This document shows positions 35,181 to 44,202 of a stretch of DNA of 64,000 bases, piece after piece (positions within the stretch are counted from its first letter, which is position 1; each line of letters opens with the position of its first letter). Source of the DNA: Acinetobacter shaoyimingii (lineage in GTDB: Bacteria; Pseudomonadota; Gammaproteobacteria; Pseudomonadales; Moraxellaceae); the NCBI RefSeq assembly GCF_011578045.1, contig NZ_CP049801.1, positions 1,054,001 to 1,118,000 of the forward strand, given 5' to 3'. The position numbers and the translations under genes were made by a program. The notes beneath the pieces were generated by a model. That model was not told the origin of the DNA and ran no database searches. It saw only the letters and a program-made list of their open reading frames with translations.

Positions 35181-36131
35181 TTAAAATTGATTGAGGGTAG
35201 AGACTTGTTCGGTAACTTCTACGCCTTGATCCGTTCTTTCGATTTGGTACATATTGATTTCATTTCGATTGGCAAATCCAAATTGATAGCCTGCTTGCAC
35301 ACCAAGCAAAATAAAATTGTTTTCATTTAATGTCTGGGGTGAAATTTGATTGAGGTTTTCTGCAAATCTTTGTGCAAAATCGGAGTTATATAAAAGATTT
35401 AGATCGTCTACTTGAACATTATAAATGGCCATGATGAATGTTTTACCATCCTCATGAATGGTTTGTGATGCAATTTGTGTGGTTAAAATATTGGACTGTA
35501 ATTGCTTTAACTTGACCAGTGTATCTTGTTGAGTCCCTGTGTAAACTTGAGTTTGAATAAAAAAATAAGTGACAATTAAAGCAAGAATAATACCCAGAAA
35601 AGCAAAATGTCCTTTCCAAATCGTTTGAATTGGAGATGCGGCTACGTTCTCATGAATTACAATGGTTTTGGTGGCGTAATCATGCACGGTTCGACGGTTG
35701 TGTCGATTGAACACGAATAGATACACTGTGAATGCGTATATTGTTGCCAGTGCAAAATTAATGAAAATGCTCACAACTAATGAGTCAATATAGAGTGTGA
35801 CTGTCATTAGGCAACTTGGTGCATACGTCAACACAGCTCGAACAAATGATGCATAAAGCGAGATATATTGTCCGTTGAGATCAACAACTTTTATTTTTAG
35901 TATTTGCTTGCCAAAGGTTTGTCCTTGATTGAAGTGGCTATTACAGATTGCAAAATATGCGGCGACCAAGATAAATCCAATACATGTAAATAAAATTGGA
36001 TAGGTTGTGAGCGTGTTTTTCAAACAAAGTGAAATAACATAGCACACGACTGCGACGAGGATTGAATCTATAAATGCTGCAAAAAATCGAAGCCAAAATC
36101 CAGCGATATAGGGGTGTTGAATGTCTTGCAA
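35181..36131 (-). CDS. RDD family membrane protein (first of a pair)
   Basis: A 316-residue paralogue of the next gene with the same plan: RDD domain in the first half (FWLRFFAAFIDSILVAVVCYV, GQTFGKQILKIKVVDLNG, VHDYATKTIVIHE), a TIWKGHFAFL segment shared almost word for word (ITPIWKGHFYIL in the other), a helix, and a soluble C-terminal domain of about 110 residues. The start appears to be TTG (36129-36131) with AAGAGAG 7 bases upstream. Divergence between the two is large, so the duplication is old. Confidence 0.8.
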   Translation of the reverse strand: MQDIQHPYIAGFWLRFFAAFIDSILVAVVCYVISLCLKNTLTTYPILFTCIGFILVAAYFAICNSHFNQGQTFGKQILKIKVVDLNGQYISLYASFVRAVLTYAPSCLMTVTLYIDSLVVSIFINFALATIYAFTVYLFVFNRHNRRTVHDYATKTIVIHENVAASPIQTIWKGHFAFLGIILALIVTYFFIQTQVYTGTQQDTLVKLKQLQSNILTTQIASQTIHEDGKTFIMAIYNVQVDDLNLLYNSDFAQRFAENLNQISPQTLNENNFILLGVQAGYQFGFANRNEINMYQIERTDQGVEVTEQVSTLNQF

Positions 36132-36507
36132 AGGTATTCTCTCTTTGGTGTTTTAATTCGCTATAGAATTTTTATAATCTACATATTTTAATGGTGTGAA
36201 TTTTTTGTGATGTAAATTATTTTAAAATTGATACCTGAAAGTTTATCAAAATTTAAAGCATCATCATTGAATAGAAGAATGATCATTGTATTGTAATTGA
36301 ATTTTTACGTTTATTTAAGCTTTGATCTATTGTTGTTTTTGTAAGGTGAATGCATGTAAAAATTTAAACTTGAATCAAACGATATTGATCTTTTTGACTA
36401 AGTTTCTAAAAATGAATAAAAGTTTTTATAAATGAACGAAATATGTATGTATTTTAAGCGCTTATTTCTAAATTGCTCAAAGCGTGAACATAAGCATCGA
36501 GCAATGC
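36132..36507. other. Intergenic region between the RDD pair and tRNA-Met copy 2
   Basis: 376 bases of very AT-rich sequence. It holds the promoter region of the RDD operon on the minus strand and leads into the tRNA promoter. I see no gene and no strong repeat here. Confidence 0.5.
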
Positions 36508-36536
36508 TTGACGTGATGAACTGAAATTTAGATAAT
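36508..36536 (+). promoter_or_regulatory. Promoter of tRNA-Met copy 2
   Basis: TTGACG (36508-36513), 17-base spacer, GATAAT (36531-36536), discriminator GCGCG. The spacer differs from copy 1 although the -10 and downstream are conserved. Confidence 0.8.
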
Positions 36537-36551
36537 GCGCGCACAGTTTAC

Positions 36552-36628
36552 GGCTATGTAGCTCAGTTGGTTAGAGCACCGCACTCATAATGCGGGGGTC
36601 ACAAGTTCAAGTCTCGTCATAGCCACCA
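36552..36628 (+). tRNA. tRNA-Met (CAT), elongator, copy 2
   Basis: 77 bases, identical to copy 1 at 34056-34132, with encoded CCA and anticodon CAT. Confidence 0.95.
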
Positions 36629-36636
36629 TTTTTATA

Positions 36637-36667
36637 GACCATACTCACTAGTATGGTCTCTTTTTTT
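36637..36667 (+). terminator. Terminator of tRNA-Met copy 2
   Basis: GACCATAC-tcacta-GTATGGTC, then TC and seven T residues. Two stem pairs differ from copy 1 and both changes are compensated on the other side. Confidence 0.9.
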
Positions 36668-36905
36668 GTGTGGAATAAATCATTTTAAATAATCATCTCA
36701 ATATTTAAAAAAAGATAATTAAAATCAATTCACTGTACTTTAAATTTCAGAAAGTAAATTCAACGTTATGCAAATAAATCTGGTCTAGATCTATTTTATA
36801 CTGGTGATGTATGGGTGAGCTTGTTGATTTATTTCTATATTCAAATAGTGCCTCTTATACATTGAATGACATAAAGATCATTAAAATCTAACACGATTGA
36901 TCACG

Positions 36906-37955
36906 CTATACAGTGCCGTCTTTTCTATTATCTATAAAGTCTGCAATAAATTGATGGGTTTGCTGTGCTTGGAAGAAAGGTGCGATATAAGCGTGTATAA
37001 GAGGTTCTAATAAGCCAGCCCGATCAAGCGCTTGTGAGCAATGCGGAGAAAAGCGATATGTTTCTTCTAATAAATCAGCTTTATCCAATCCTACAGACTG
37101 TAAAAGTTCTTTCAGTGTGTAATTGCTAAAGTAATCGTAAAAAGCTGCAACGACGTGCAATACGATCGCTTGTAAATAAGGTGTTTTTCTTAAGCTACGC
37201 CATGTTTCATAGACCAAGATAAAAAACTCTTCGATATCGATTGACTCGATCTGCTCGAACATCTCACGAAGTGGGCGATGTTTAACATCATTCCAGATTT
37301 CTAAAATGATTTCGGCGAGTTCATCATTGGGAAGAGTAATAATTTGTCCAAGCTGTTTTAAGATGGCTTGGGCAAGCTGTTGTTCAAGTTTTAATTCAAT
37401 CTGTTGTTGTTGATCTTGTATAAAGTTTAAAACTTTTGCCCCAAAACGATTGTTACTGGTTTTGAGTTTTCTTAGCTGATTGAGCCAAGGGGTATAGTTT
37501 TCTAAGATTTGATTGGCGAGTTGTAAGCTCACATGCATTGCTTGCGGATTATGATGCAAATTATCTTTGATGTAGTGACGTAATTGGTCTAGTTCTAGAC
37601 ATTTATACATCCAAAGTTCAAAGCTTTCATCTGAGAAGAATTCATGAACCGTTGCAGATTGACTCAAAATAAATTGATGTACTTTTTGGGCAACAGCACC
37701 AATGAATTCTAAGATATCTGGTCCAAGATTGAGTTCAAAAGCATACTTTTGCACGACACCATTCAATGATTCTAATTGGATGACATCTTTTAAAATAATT
37801 TGATCGGAATCTGTATAAATTTGCTGGACGATATTTTCTAAATAAGTATTGTTTTTAGCGCTTAATAGTTGTTTTTTGATAAAAGCAATCTGCTCAAGCA
37901 TAAGCGCTTGAGCAAATTGTTCTGGAGTCTGATTAGACACCTGGTTTCCATCCAT
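36906..37955 (-). CDS. Unknown helical protein translationally linked to nadE
   Basis: A 349-residue protein with no signal peptide or membrane segment and a composition rich in L, Q, E and I, predicted mainly helical (for instance LNFIQDQQQQIELKLEQQLAQAILKQL, about 185-211, a likely amphipathic or coiled-coil helix). I do not recognise a domain. Its start overlaps the end of nadE by 23 bases on the same strand, implying coupled expression, but this does not by itself show a role in NAD metabolism. An alternative GTG start lies 5 codons later. Confidence 0.7.
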   Translation of the reverse strand: MDGNQVSNQTPEQFAQALMLEQIAFIKKQLLSAKNNTYLENIVQQIYTDSDQIILKDVIQLESLNGVVQKYAFELNLGPDILEFIGAVAQKVHQFILSQSATVHEFFSDESFELWMYKCLELDQLRHYIKDNLHHNPQAMHVSLQLANQILENYTPWLNQLRKLKTSNNRFGAKVLNFIQDQQQQIELKLEQQLAQAILKQLGQIITLPNDELAEIILEIWNDVKHRPLREMFEQIESIDIEEFFILVYETWRSLRKTPYLQAIVLHVVAAFYDYFSNYTLKELLQSVGLDKADLLEETYRFSPHCSQALDRAGLLEPLIHAYIAPFFQAQQTHQFIADFIDNRKDGTV

Positions 37956-39558
37956 TCACGATTGGATAACGACGTTCACGACTAAATGCACGTGAGCTAA
38001 TACGTGGTCCAATACAACCTTGGCGACGTTTGTATTCATTGCGGTCGACTAATGCAATCACTTTTGCAACCACGTCTTTGTCAAAACCTTTGGCGATAAT
38101 GTCGTCCTGACTTTGATCTTCTTCAATATATGCATAAAGAATCGCATCAAGCACATCATAAGCAGGTAATGAATCTTGGTCTTTTTGATCAGGACGAAGT
38201 TCAGCAGATGGTGGACGCGTAATCACACGTTCTGGAATAACAGGTGTGTCTTCCAATGAGTTGCGGTATTTAGCCAGTTCAAAGACGATGGTTTTATACA
38301 CGTCTTTCAATACAGCGTAACCACCAACCATGTCGCCGTATAATGTGCAATAACCAACAGAGAGCTCAGATTTGTTACCTGTAGACAGTACGAGGTTACC
38401 AAACTTATTGGAAAGACCCATCAATAATGTACCACGTGCACGTGCTTGAAGGTTTTCTTCAGTTGCATCTGCAGGTGAGTTACCAAAGAATGGGAAAAGC
38501 GTTTGCATAAAGCTATTTACGATCGGGTGGATTTCGGCAATACCGAAAGTTACACCTAAACGTTTTGCTTGTTCAGCGGCATCTTCCACACTGATTTGGG
38601 AAGTATAAGTATAAGGCATCATCACGGCTTGCACTTTATCTGCGCCAATTGCGTCAACCGCAATTGCTAAAGTCAGTGCAGAATCAATTCCACCAGATAA
38701 GCCTAAAATTACACCTGGGAAACCTGATTTTTGCACATAATCACGTGTGCCCATGACCAATGCTTGATAAATCTCAGGAATAGTTTCCAAAAATGGAGAC
38801 GCTGTTGCAGTTTTATAAGCTTTATTTTCAACTTCATAGTCAACGAACAGAAGTTCTTCTTTAAAGCTTGGTGCTTGTAATGCAACTTGACCTGCATTGG
38901 TCACCACAAAACTTGTACCATCGAAAATCAAATCATCTTGACCACCAACTTGGTTAGCGTAGACGATGTTAATGTGCAATTGTTTGGCAAGTTCTTGCAA
39001 AGTTTGAATACGATGTTGTGGTTTACCTACTTCATAAGGTGATGCATTCAATACCAAAACGCTTTCAACATTGAGCTGAGCAAGTTGTTGTACAGTTTCT
39101 AATGACCACACATCTTCACAAATCAGCACGCCAAATTTGTGACCTAGATATTCAAACACAAGATGCTGATGACCTTCACCAAAATAGCGTTTTTCATCAA
39201 ATACGCTATAGTTTGGTAAATTCTGCTTATTGTAGATCCCCAAAACTTGACCATCTTTCATGACAGCAGCAGAATTATAACGTTGACCATTTTCAGCTTG
39301 ATTGACGAAACCAAAAACCATCACGATGTCTTTCACTTCAGCAAGCGCTTCAAATGCTTTCGCAGTACGCTTAGTTAGGCTAGGACGTAACAATAAATCT
39401 TCAGCAGGGTAGCCGATAGTAGATAATTCAGGAAATACGATAATGTTCGCATTTTGTTGTTTCGCCTCTTGAGCGAGTTCAATCATTCGTTGAACATTAG
39501 CTTCGCTATTACCGACAGTTGGAGAGAATTGAGCTAGCGAAATTTTAAAACTATTCAT
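37933..39558 (-). CDS. nadE: Glutamine-dependent NAD+ synthetase NadE
   Basis: NadE amidates nicotinic acid adenine dinucleotide to NAD+. The 541-residue protein is the two-domain form: an N-terminal nitrilase-type glutaminase with the E44-K111-C147 triad (VFPELSTIGY, YNKQNLPNY, LICEDVW), and a C-terminal synthetase with the ATP-binding SGGIDSALT P-loop, STGNKSELSVGY and the final KRRQGCIGPRIS...YPIVNGW. The glutaminase domain lets it use glutamine as nitrogen donor. The next gene overlaps its end. Confidence 0.97.
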   Translation of the reverse strand: MNSFKISLAQFSPTVGNSEANVQRMIELAQEAKQQNANIIVFPELSTIGYPAEDLLLRPSLTKRTAKAFEALAEVKDIVMVFGFVNQAENGQRYNSAAVMKDGQVLGIYNKQNLPNYSVFDEKRYFGEGHQHLVFEYLGHKFGVLICEDVWSLETVQQLAQLNVESVLVLNASPYEVGKPQHRIQTLQELAKQLHINIVYANQVGGQDDLIFDGTSFVVTNAGQVALQAPSFKEELLFVDYEVENKAYKTATASPFLETIPEIYQALVMGTRDYVQKSGFPGVILGLSGGIDSALTLAIAVDAIGADKVQAVMMPYTYTSQISVEDAAEQAKRLGVTFGIAEIHPIVNSFMQTLFPFFGNSPADATEENLQARARGTLLMGLSNKFGNLVLSTGNKSELSVGYCTLYGDMVGGYAVLKDVYKTIVFELAKYRNSLEDTPVIPERVITRPPSAELRPDQKDQDSLPAYDVLDAILYAYIEEDQSQDDIIAKGFDKDVVAKVIALVDRNEYKRRQGCIGPRISSRAFSRERRYPIVNGWKPGV

Positions 39559-39965
39559 TTAAAACAAGTCCTATTCCTATAGGGTTGAGTATACACAAGT
39601 TACTGATTTATATTGATATAATTATTCAGGCATGTGTATTTATTACCAAGTATTGCCAAAAGGCGAAAAATAAAAGCATGAAAAATTAACTGCGTTAAAA
39701 TCTTATTTCTTGCGCAGTAAAAAATTATGACTCTGCAGTATTCTATCGAAAAAAAATAGATATACTAGCGATTAATTACTATTATGCGCGTGTTGGCAAC
39801 ATAATTACAAAAAAGCCTTAATTTTTAATGGGGTTATTATACTTTATTTTCAATAATATTTAAGTGAATAAGATTGAAAGCCCATGCATTTCATTTCTTA
39901 TTAACATTCATGTAATAAATACTGGCTGTCAATGTCATTTCGACCAATTCAAACTACTTTTAAAC
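39559..39965. other. Intergenic region upstream of nadE
   Basis: 407 bases, very AT-rich, no credible gene. It holds the nadE promoter region on the minus strand and the 3' flank of the HExxH gene. No clear terminator or repeat is seen. Confidence 0.5.
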
Positions 39966-40460
39966 TTATGATTGCGTTTTATCAATAATATTAGGGATTT
40001 TCTGTAAAAAAATATCCTTGGCGATATCACCTTGTTGTTCGATGTTGTATTGCCAAAAATCTTTATTTGCATCAAATTGATAGTCATAGGGATCATAACG
40101 ACAAAAACTTAGATAGTGTGCGATCTGAAGTATTGCGCCTTTCAATAGCACATTAATGCCTTGTTGATGCTGATAGATGTGTGCCATCTCATGAATAAAC
40201 ACCGCTTGATATCCAAGGCTTTCTTGGCTGTAATCTAAACTATAGTTTTCATCACGTGAATGGATATAACCTTCAGGAGCCATAAACATATGTACAGGTT
40301 GCCAAGGCAAATAGGGTTGGTTTAAAACTTTGACCTTTTCATAATCAATCAAATCGCCAAAAACACGTTGACACAGCGTAATTTCGCCTAGGGTCAATGT
40401 ACGATATTTAAAGCGATCGATTTTTAAAATACGAAGTAAAAACAACCAGAAAATGGACAT
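39966..40460 (-). CDS. Small HExxH putative zinc metalloprotease-like protein
   Basis: A 164-residue protein with the zinc-binding motif HEMAH (H90, E91, H94) in FIHEMAHIYQHQQG. An N-terminal hydrophobic stretch (FWLFLLRIL, 4-12) is too short for a confident membrane anchor. The NKDFWQYNIEQQGDI segment near 130-144 supplies a glutamate that may be the third ligand. Similar small proteins are sometimes labelled Vgr-related or DUF4157-like; a catalytic role is not demonstrated. It is divergent from ravA with a 137-base gap. Confidence 0.7.
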   Translation of the reverse strand: MSIFWLFLLRILKIDRFKYRTLTLGEITLCQRVFGDLIDYEKVKVLNQPYLPWQPVHMFMAPEGYIHSRDENYSLDYSQESLGYQAVFIHEMAHIYQHQQGINVLLKGAILQIAHYLSFCRYDPYDYQFDANKDFWQYNIEQQGDIAKDIFLQKIPNIIDKTQS

Positions 40461-40597
40461 ATTTCAAAGCATCATCCTATTTTTATTTTTTTATTCTAAA
40501 GCTTTTTTCATTTTAAGGCGGAAATTTTTTGAGATTGACACCACAGCATAGAAGAGGATCGTTACAATATAGACTGACTTAAATGATTTAGATAAAG

Positions 40598-42100
40598 ATG
40601 AAAGCGCGGATCAAGACTTTAATTTCAAGCATTAGTGAAAACATGTATGAACGTGAGCAAATTATTGCTTTAAGTCTGTTGGCTGGTATCGCAGGGGCGA
40701 ATACTTTTCTTTATGGTTCTCCTGGTACTGCGAAAAGCTTAATTTCAAGACGTATTGCATCTGCATTTGAAGTGTCTAACTATTTTGAATATTTGATGAA
40801 TCGCTTTAGTACACCGGAAGAAATTTTTGGTCCAGTGTCAATCAAAGCCTTAAAACAAGATCAATATATTCGAAAAACGGAACATTATTTACCGCGTGCT
40901 GACTTTGCATTTTTAGATGAAATTTGGAAAGCCAGCCCAGCGATTTTGAATACGCTACTGACATTGGTGAATGAGAAAATCTTTAAAAATGGTGAATTGC
41001 TACAACAAGTTCCCTTAAAAGTTTTAATCAGCGCATCGAATGAAATTCCAGAGCGCAATCAGGGCTTAGATGCATTATATGATCGTTTTATTTTGCGTTT
41101 AAATGTCAATCCGATTCAACAGGCCGAGAATTTCCATCATTTATTACAAGCAAAACCAAGTTCGATTAAAGTCCAAGTCCCTGAAGAAATCGTGATTAAA
41201 GAAAGTGAACTATTGACTTGGCGAGAGCAAATCTATGCTGAGTCTTTGCCAGATTCTATTTTAGCGATTTTTGATGAAATCAAACACAGACTCAATCAGC
41301 CTTTTGAAGATGAGCAGGTTTATGTTTCTGATCGTCGTTGGCAACGTGTGGCATATTTGGTCAAAGCAGCAGCTTTTTTAAATGATCGTTTAGAAGTATT
41401 GTTAAGCGATTTATTTATTTTAAAACATTGTTTGTGGAATCAGCTTGAAGATCAAAGTTTTGTTGCCAATACCATTTCAGATGTGATTGGGGAATTGGGT
41501 CTAAGTACTGATCTCGATTTTGAAGCAATCATGAAAACCAAGGATGATTTGGAACAAGCGATATTAAACCAGTTTTTCTATACTGATGATGTCTATGAAA
41601 GTTATCTCATCAGTAATAAAGAATACTTACGTGCGGTCACCAATCTAGATCATCATTATAAAGATAAAGTCTTATATCTAGAGCTGAATAAAATGGGCAC
41701 GAAAAAAGACTTTTTTGCGATTGATGAAAGTGGGCATGAGATTCGTGGCATTGTTTGCAATTTTAATGGTTCAAGACAATGTACCTTAAAAGGTGGCTAT
41801 TATGGTTTGGAGGAAGTGGTCACACCGTATATCAAATACACCAAAGGTACGCCACGTTCGAATGTTAGTGCTGAGGTGAAATATGATTTACTCAATCAAA
41901 CACTGAAGTTGAAAGATGCTTTAACGCATGCAAAAAATCTCTTAAAACAAAGATTCCACATTCAGTCACCTCACTTTGACTCAGTTTTTGTTGATACTGC
42001 TGATATTGAGAAATTAAAAGCCAATATTCAACTGGAACTTGAGCGCTACGCTGTACAGATTCAAGATACTGAGCGTCTTGAACAGCTGTGTAAGCAATAA
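40598..42100 (+). CDS. ravA: MoxR-family AAA+ ATPase RavA
   Basis: RavA is a hexameric ATPase that works with the VWA protein ViaA; in E. coli the pair modulates respiratory complexes and membrane stress. The 500-residue protein has Walker A GSPGTAKS at 40-47, Walker B FAFLDEIWKA with D107 and E108, the MoxR-type NRFSTPEEIFGPVS loop at 68-81, a sensor segment ISASNEIPE, and C-terminal regions for the triple-helical and LARA domains. viaA follows 13 bases downstream, as in E. coli. Confidence 0.93.
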   Translation: MKARIKTLISSISENMYEREQIIALSLLAGIAGANTFLYGSPGTAKSLISRRIASAFEVSNYFEYLMNRFSTPEEIFGPVSIKALKQDQYIRKTEHYLPRADFAFLDEIWKASPAILNTLLTLVNEKIFKNGELLQQVPLKVLISASNEIPERNQGLDALYDRFILRLNVNPIQQAENFHHLLQAKPSSIKVQVPEEIVIKESELLTWREQIYAESLPDSILAIFDEIKHRLNQPFEDEQVYVSDRRWQRVAYLVKAAAFLNDRLEVLLSDLFILKHCLWNQLEDQSFVANTISDVIGELGLSTDLDFEAIMKTKDDLEQAILNQFFYTDDVYESYLISNKEYLRAVTNLDHHYKDKVLYLELNKMGTKKDFFAIDESGHEIRGIVCNFNGSRQCTLKGGYYGLEEVVTPYIKYTKGTPRSNVSAEVKYDLLNQTLKLKDALTHAKNLLKQRFHIQSPHFDSVFVDTADIEKLKANIQLELERYAVQIQDTERLEQLCKQ

Positions 42101-42113
42101 TGAGTTGAACTGA

Positions 42114-43565
42114 ATGAAAAGCCCAAAGCATTTGAGTTCAGACGCAACGTCTTCAATACTCGAACAAGCAACACAACAGTTATATGATGAACTGGAGCAA
42201 TCGACATTAAGGCATTGGTTAAAAGATCATAAAGTTGCTAAAAATTTAGATGAAAAGGTTCGGCAATGGGCATTTCAGGCAAAATCAAGTTTAGATCAAC
42301 AGCATCCGTTTATGACTGCGCAGAAGCAGTTACAAGGATGGCTTGAATTATCCAACATTGACGGAGCTCAATTTAGACACATGCTCTCTGAATATCAGGA
42401 GTTTAATCATCTATTGGGTGCGCCTGATTTAACCGAAATGTTAAAACCGCAAGCGAATTTAGATCTGTCATTTTCCAAGATTTCTGCCAATACTTTACAA
42501 TTTCAACTCTTAAAAGAAAAGTGGCAACGTAAACTGACCCAAGCGGTGGCGCACTGGGAATTTGAGCAATTGGCATTACAACGAGATGCTTTTTTAGATG
42601 AAATGAAAGACTTTTTAGCCACTTTGCAAAAAATGTCTAAGCATAAAGATTCTTTGGGCATCGAAACAGGCGTGTTTATTGATTACTCCAGTGGAAAATT
42701 AACCCCACAAGATGTGCAGCAATTTGAAGAATGGCTGAGTTATCTGGAACATGATGCCGAGTTATTGAAACTATGCAAAATGATCGGTTCAGCTCAACCA
42801 GCTCAGCACCATAGAAAAGCATTGCCAGTGACCAATAAATACAGTGTGGAGGACGTGATAGAACAACAAGCCAAAGAAGAAATTGTCGGTATTCAACTGT
42901 CTAAAGAATTAAGTTTGGCTTTACCCAGTGAGCTGGCGCTATTGACTGATCCAGAGTTGCAAATTTTATTTGACCTGAAGTACTTAGAGTCAAATCTGAT
43001 GAGTTTTAACATGCAGGGGCAGCAATCAGGCCGTGTTATTGAAGATCAACATCAATATAAAAGAAAACTCGGTCAGAAAGGACCAATGGTGATTTGTTTA
43101 GATACCAGTGGTTCCATGCATGGTCAACCTGAACTCATTGCCAAAGCGATGACTTTATATTTGGCGATGCAAGCTATGAAGACAAAACGCGCCATGTATA
43201 TCATCAATTTTTCGACCAATTTAACTGCACTGAATTTAAATGGTAAAACAGCCTTGGATGAATTGATTCACTTCTTAAGTCAATCCTTTCATGGCGGTAC
43301 AGATATTCTTCCTGCCATCGAACATGCAGTTGATATGCTTGTAGATCCACATTTTCAACATGCAGATGTGGTGGTGATTTCAGATTTTATTATGGGTCAA
43401 CTTAATGATGAGTTGATGGAAAAAATCATTGAGCAAAAACAGCAGGGCAATGGTTTTTATGCCGTAGCAATTGGTAATTTAAGTCTAGATCATTTGGATG
43501 AAGAATTATTTGATCATCAATGGATTTATCAAAGCAATCATGGAAAAGTGGTTAAAGTTCATTAA
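42114..43565 (+). CDS. viaA: VWA domain protein ViaA
   Basis: ViaA stimulates RavA ATPase. The 483-residue protein has a helical N-terminal half and a C-terminal von Willebrand A domain with the metal-dependent adhesion site DTSGSM at 330-335, a threonine in HGGTDILP and an aspartate in VVISDFIMG, the three MIDAS loops. Length and organisation match E. coli ViaA (483). It forms an operon with ravA. Confidence 0.92.
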   Translation: MKSPKHLSSDATSSILEQATQQLYDELEQSTLRHWLKDHKVAKNLDEKVRQWAFQAKSSLDQQHPFMTAQKQLQGWLELSNIDGAQFRHMLSEYQEFNHLLGAPDLTEMLKPQANLDLSFSKISANTLQFQLLKEKWQRKLTQAVAHWEFEQLALQRDAFLDEMKDFLATLQKMSKHKDSLGIETGVFIDYSSGKLTPQDVQQFEEWLSYLEHDAELLKLCKMIGSAQPAQHHRKALPVTNKYSVEDVIEQQAKEEIVGIQLSKELSLALPSELALLTDPELQILFDLKYLESNLMSFNMQGQQSGRVIEDQHQYKRKLGQKGPMVICLDTSGSMHGQPELIAKAMTLYLAMQAMKTKRAMYIINFSTNLTALNLNGKTALDELIHFLSQSFHGGTDILPAIEHAVDMLVDPHFQHADVVVISDFIMGQLNDELMEKIIEQKQQGNGFYAVAIGNLSLDHLDEELFDHQWIYQSNHGKVVKVH

Positions 43566-43774
43566 ATCTTATATTTTGAAAATGGCCTTTTATTGTTGAT
43601 GGATTGCTTGTATGTCAATAAAATGCACATTTCATTTTTTATGATTCGATTTATATGTCTTTTATTTTTTAAATTTATTGTTTAGATAGGTTTATGACAA
43701 TATCAATCTTAATGGTCATAAGACTAAATCAACTTCGCTTGATAAAGTAAAATCACAAAATTCAGAAACAAAAA

Positions 43775-43822
43775 ATGAGAACCTCAGTTCTCATTTTATT
43801 TAAAAGCCTTTCAACGGCTTTT
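43775..43822. terminator. Two hairpins between viaA and the convergent small membrane gene
   Basis: AAAATGAGAAC-ctca-GTTCTCATTTT (43773-43798) and AAAGCC-tttcaac-GGCTTT (43803-43822). The first suits the viaA transcript (+), the second suits the minus-strand gene; both are flanked by T or A runs. Confidence 0.75.
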
Positions 43823-43839
43823 CATTCAACACTTCATCA

Positions 43840-44202
43840 TTAAATATGCCCAATAGAGCGAAATCGTAATGGACAATGAACGACTTCTTCCATTTCTTCA
43901 ACATCGATAATTTTCCCCGGTACCCATTGCTCAAAACAACGCTGGCGTTGTCTTTCGCTAAAACGAACTGAAATGTAGCATTTCATTTCATGGGTTTCTT
44001 GTGCTTGATCTAAATAGGTAATTTTGTATACGAGATCGTGAGGCCATGCCACGATGCTCCAAAGCACCAGTAATAGTGCTGCGATTGACAGAAAGACAGA
44101 AGGAAGACCTTCAGCGTAATAGCTGAATACTGAAAGAACGACAGCGCATAAAATGATGACAATGCAAATCGCAGTATTCTGTTCAATGATTTTGATTTTC
44201 AT
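43840..44202 (-). CDS. Small membrane protein of unknown function
   Basis: A 120-residue protein with two hydrophobic helices (about 9-28 and 33-52) followed by a cytoplasmic part of about 65 residues rich in charged residues (SERQRQRCFEQW, DVEEMEEVVHCPL). I recognise no family. It is flanked by gaps on both sides and convergent with viaA. Confidence 0.6.
   Translation of the reverse strand: MKIKIIEQNTAICIVIILCAVVLSVFSYYAEGLPSVFLSIAALLLVLWSIVAWPHDLVYKITYLDQAQETHEMKCYISVRFSERQRQRCFEQWVPGKIIDVEEMEEVVHCPLRFRSIGHI

Larger units (their letters stand above)
36529..36667 (+). repeat. Direct repeat copy 2 carrying tRNA-Met, -10 region and terminator
   Basis: Matches 34033-34169; see that entry. Recombination between the copies would delete the RDD pair and leave one tRNA. 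Confidence 0.9.

Noticed and set aside
34033..36667. Interpretation as an integrative element with attL and attR at tRNA-Met
   Set aside because: No integrase or recombinase is present and the repeat spans the promoter and whole tRNA, not a short 3' end; tandem duplication is simpler.
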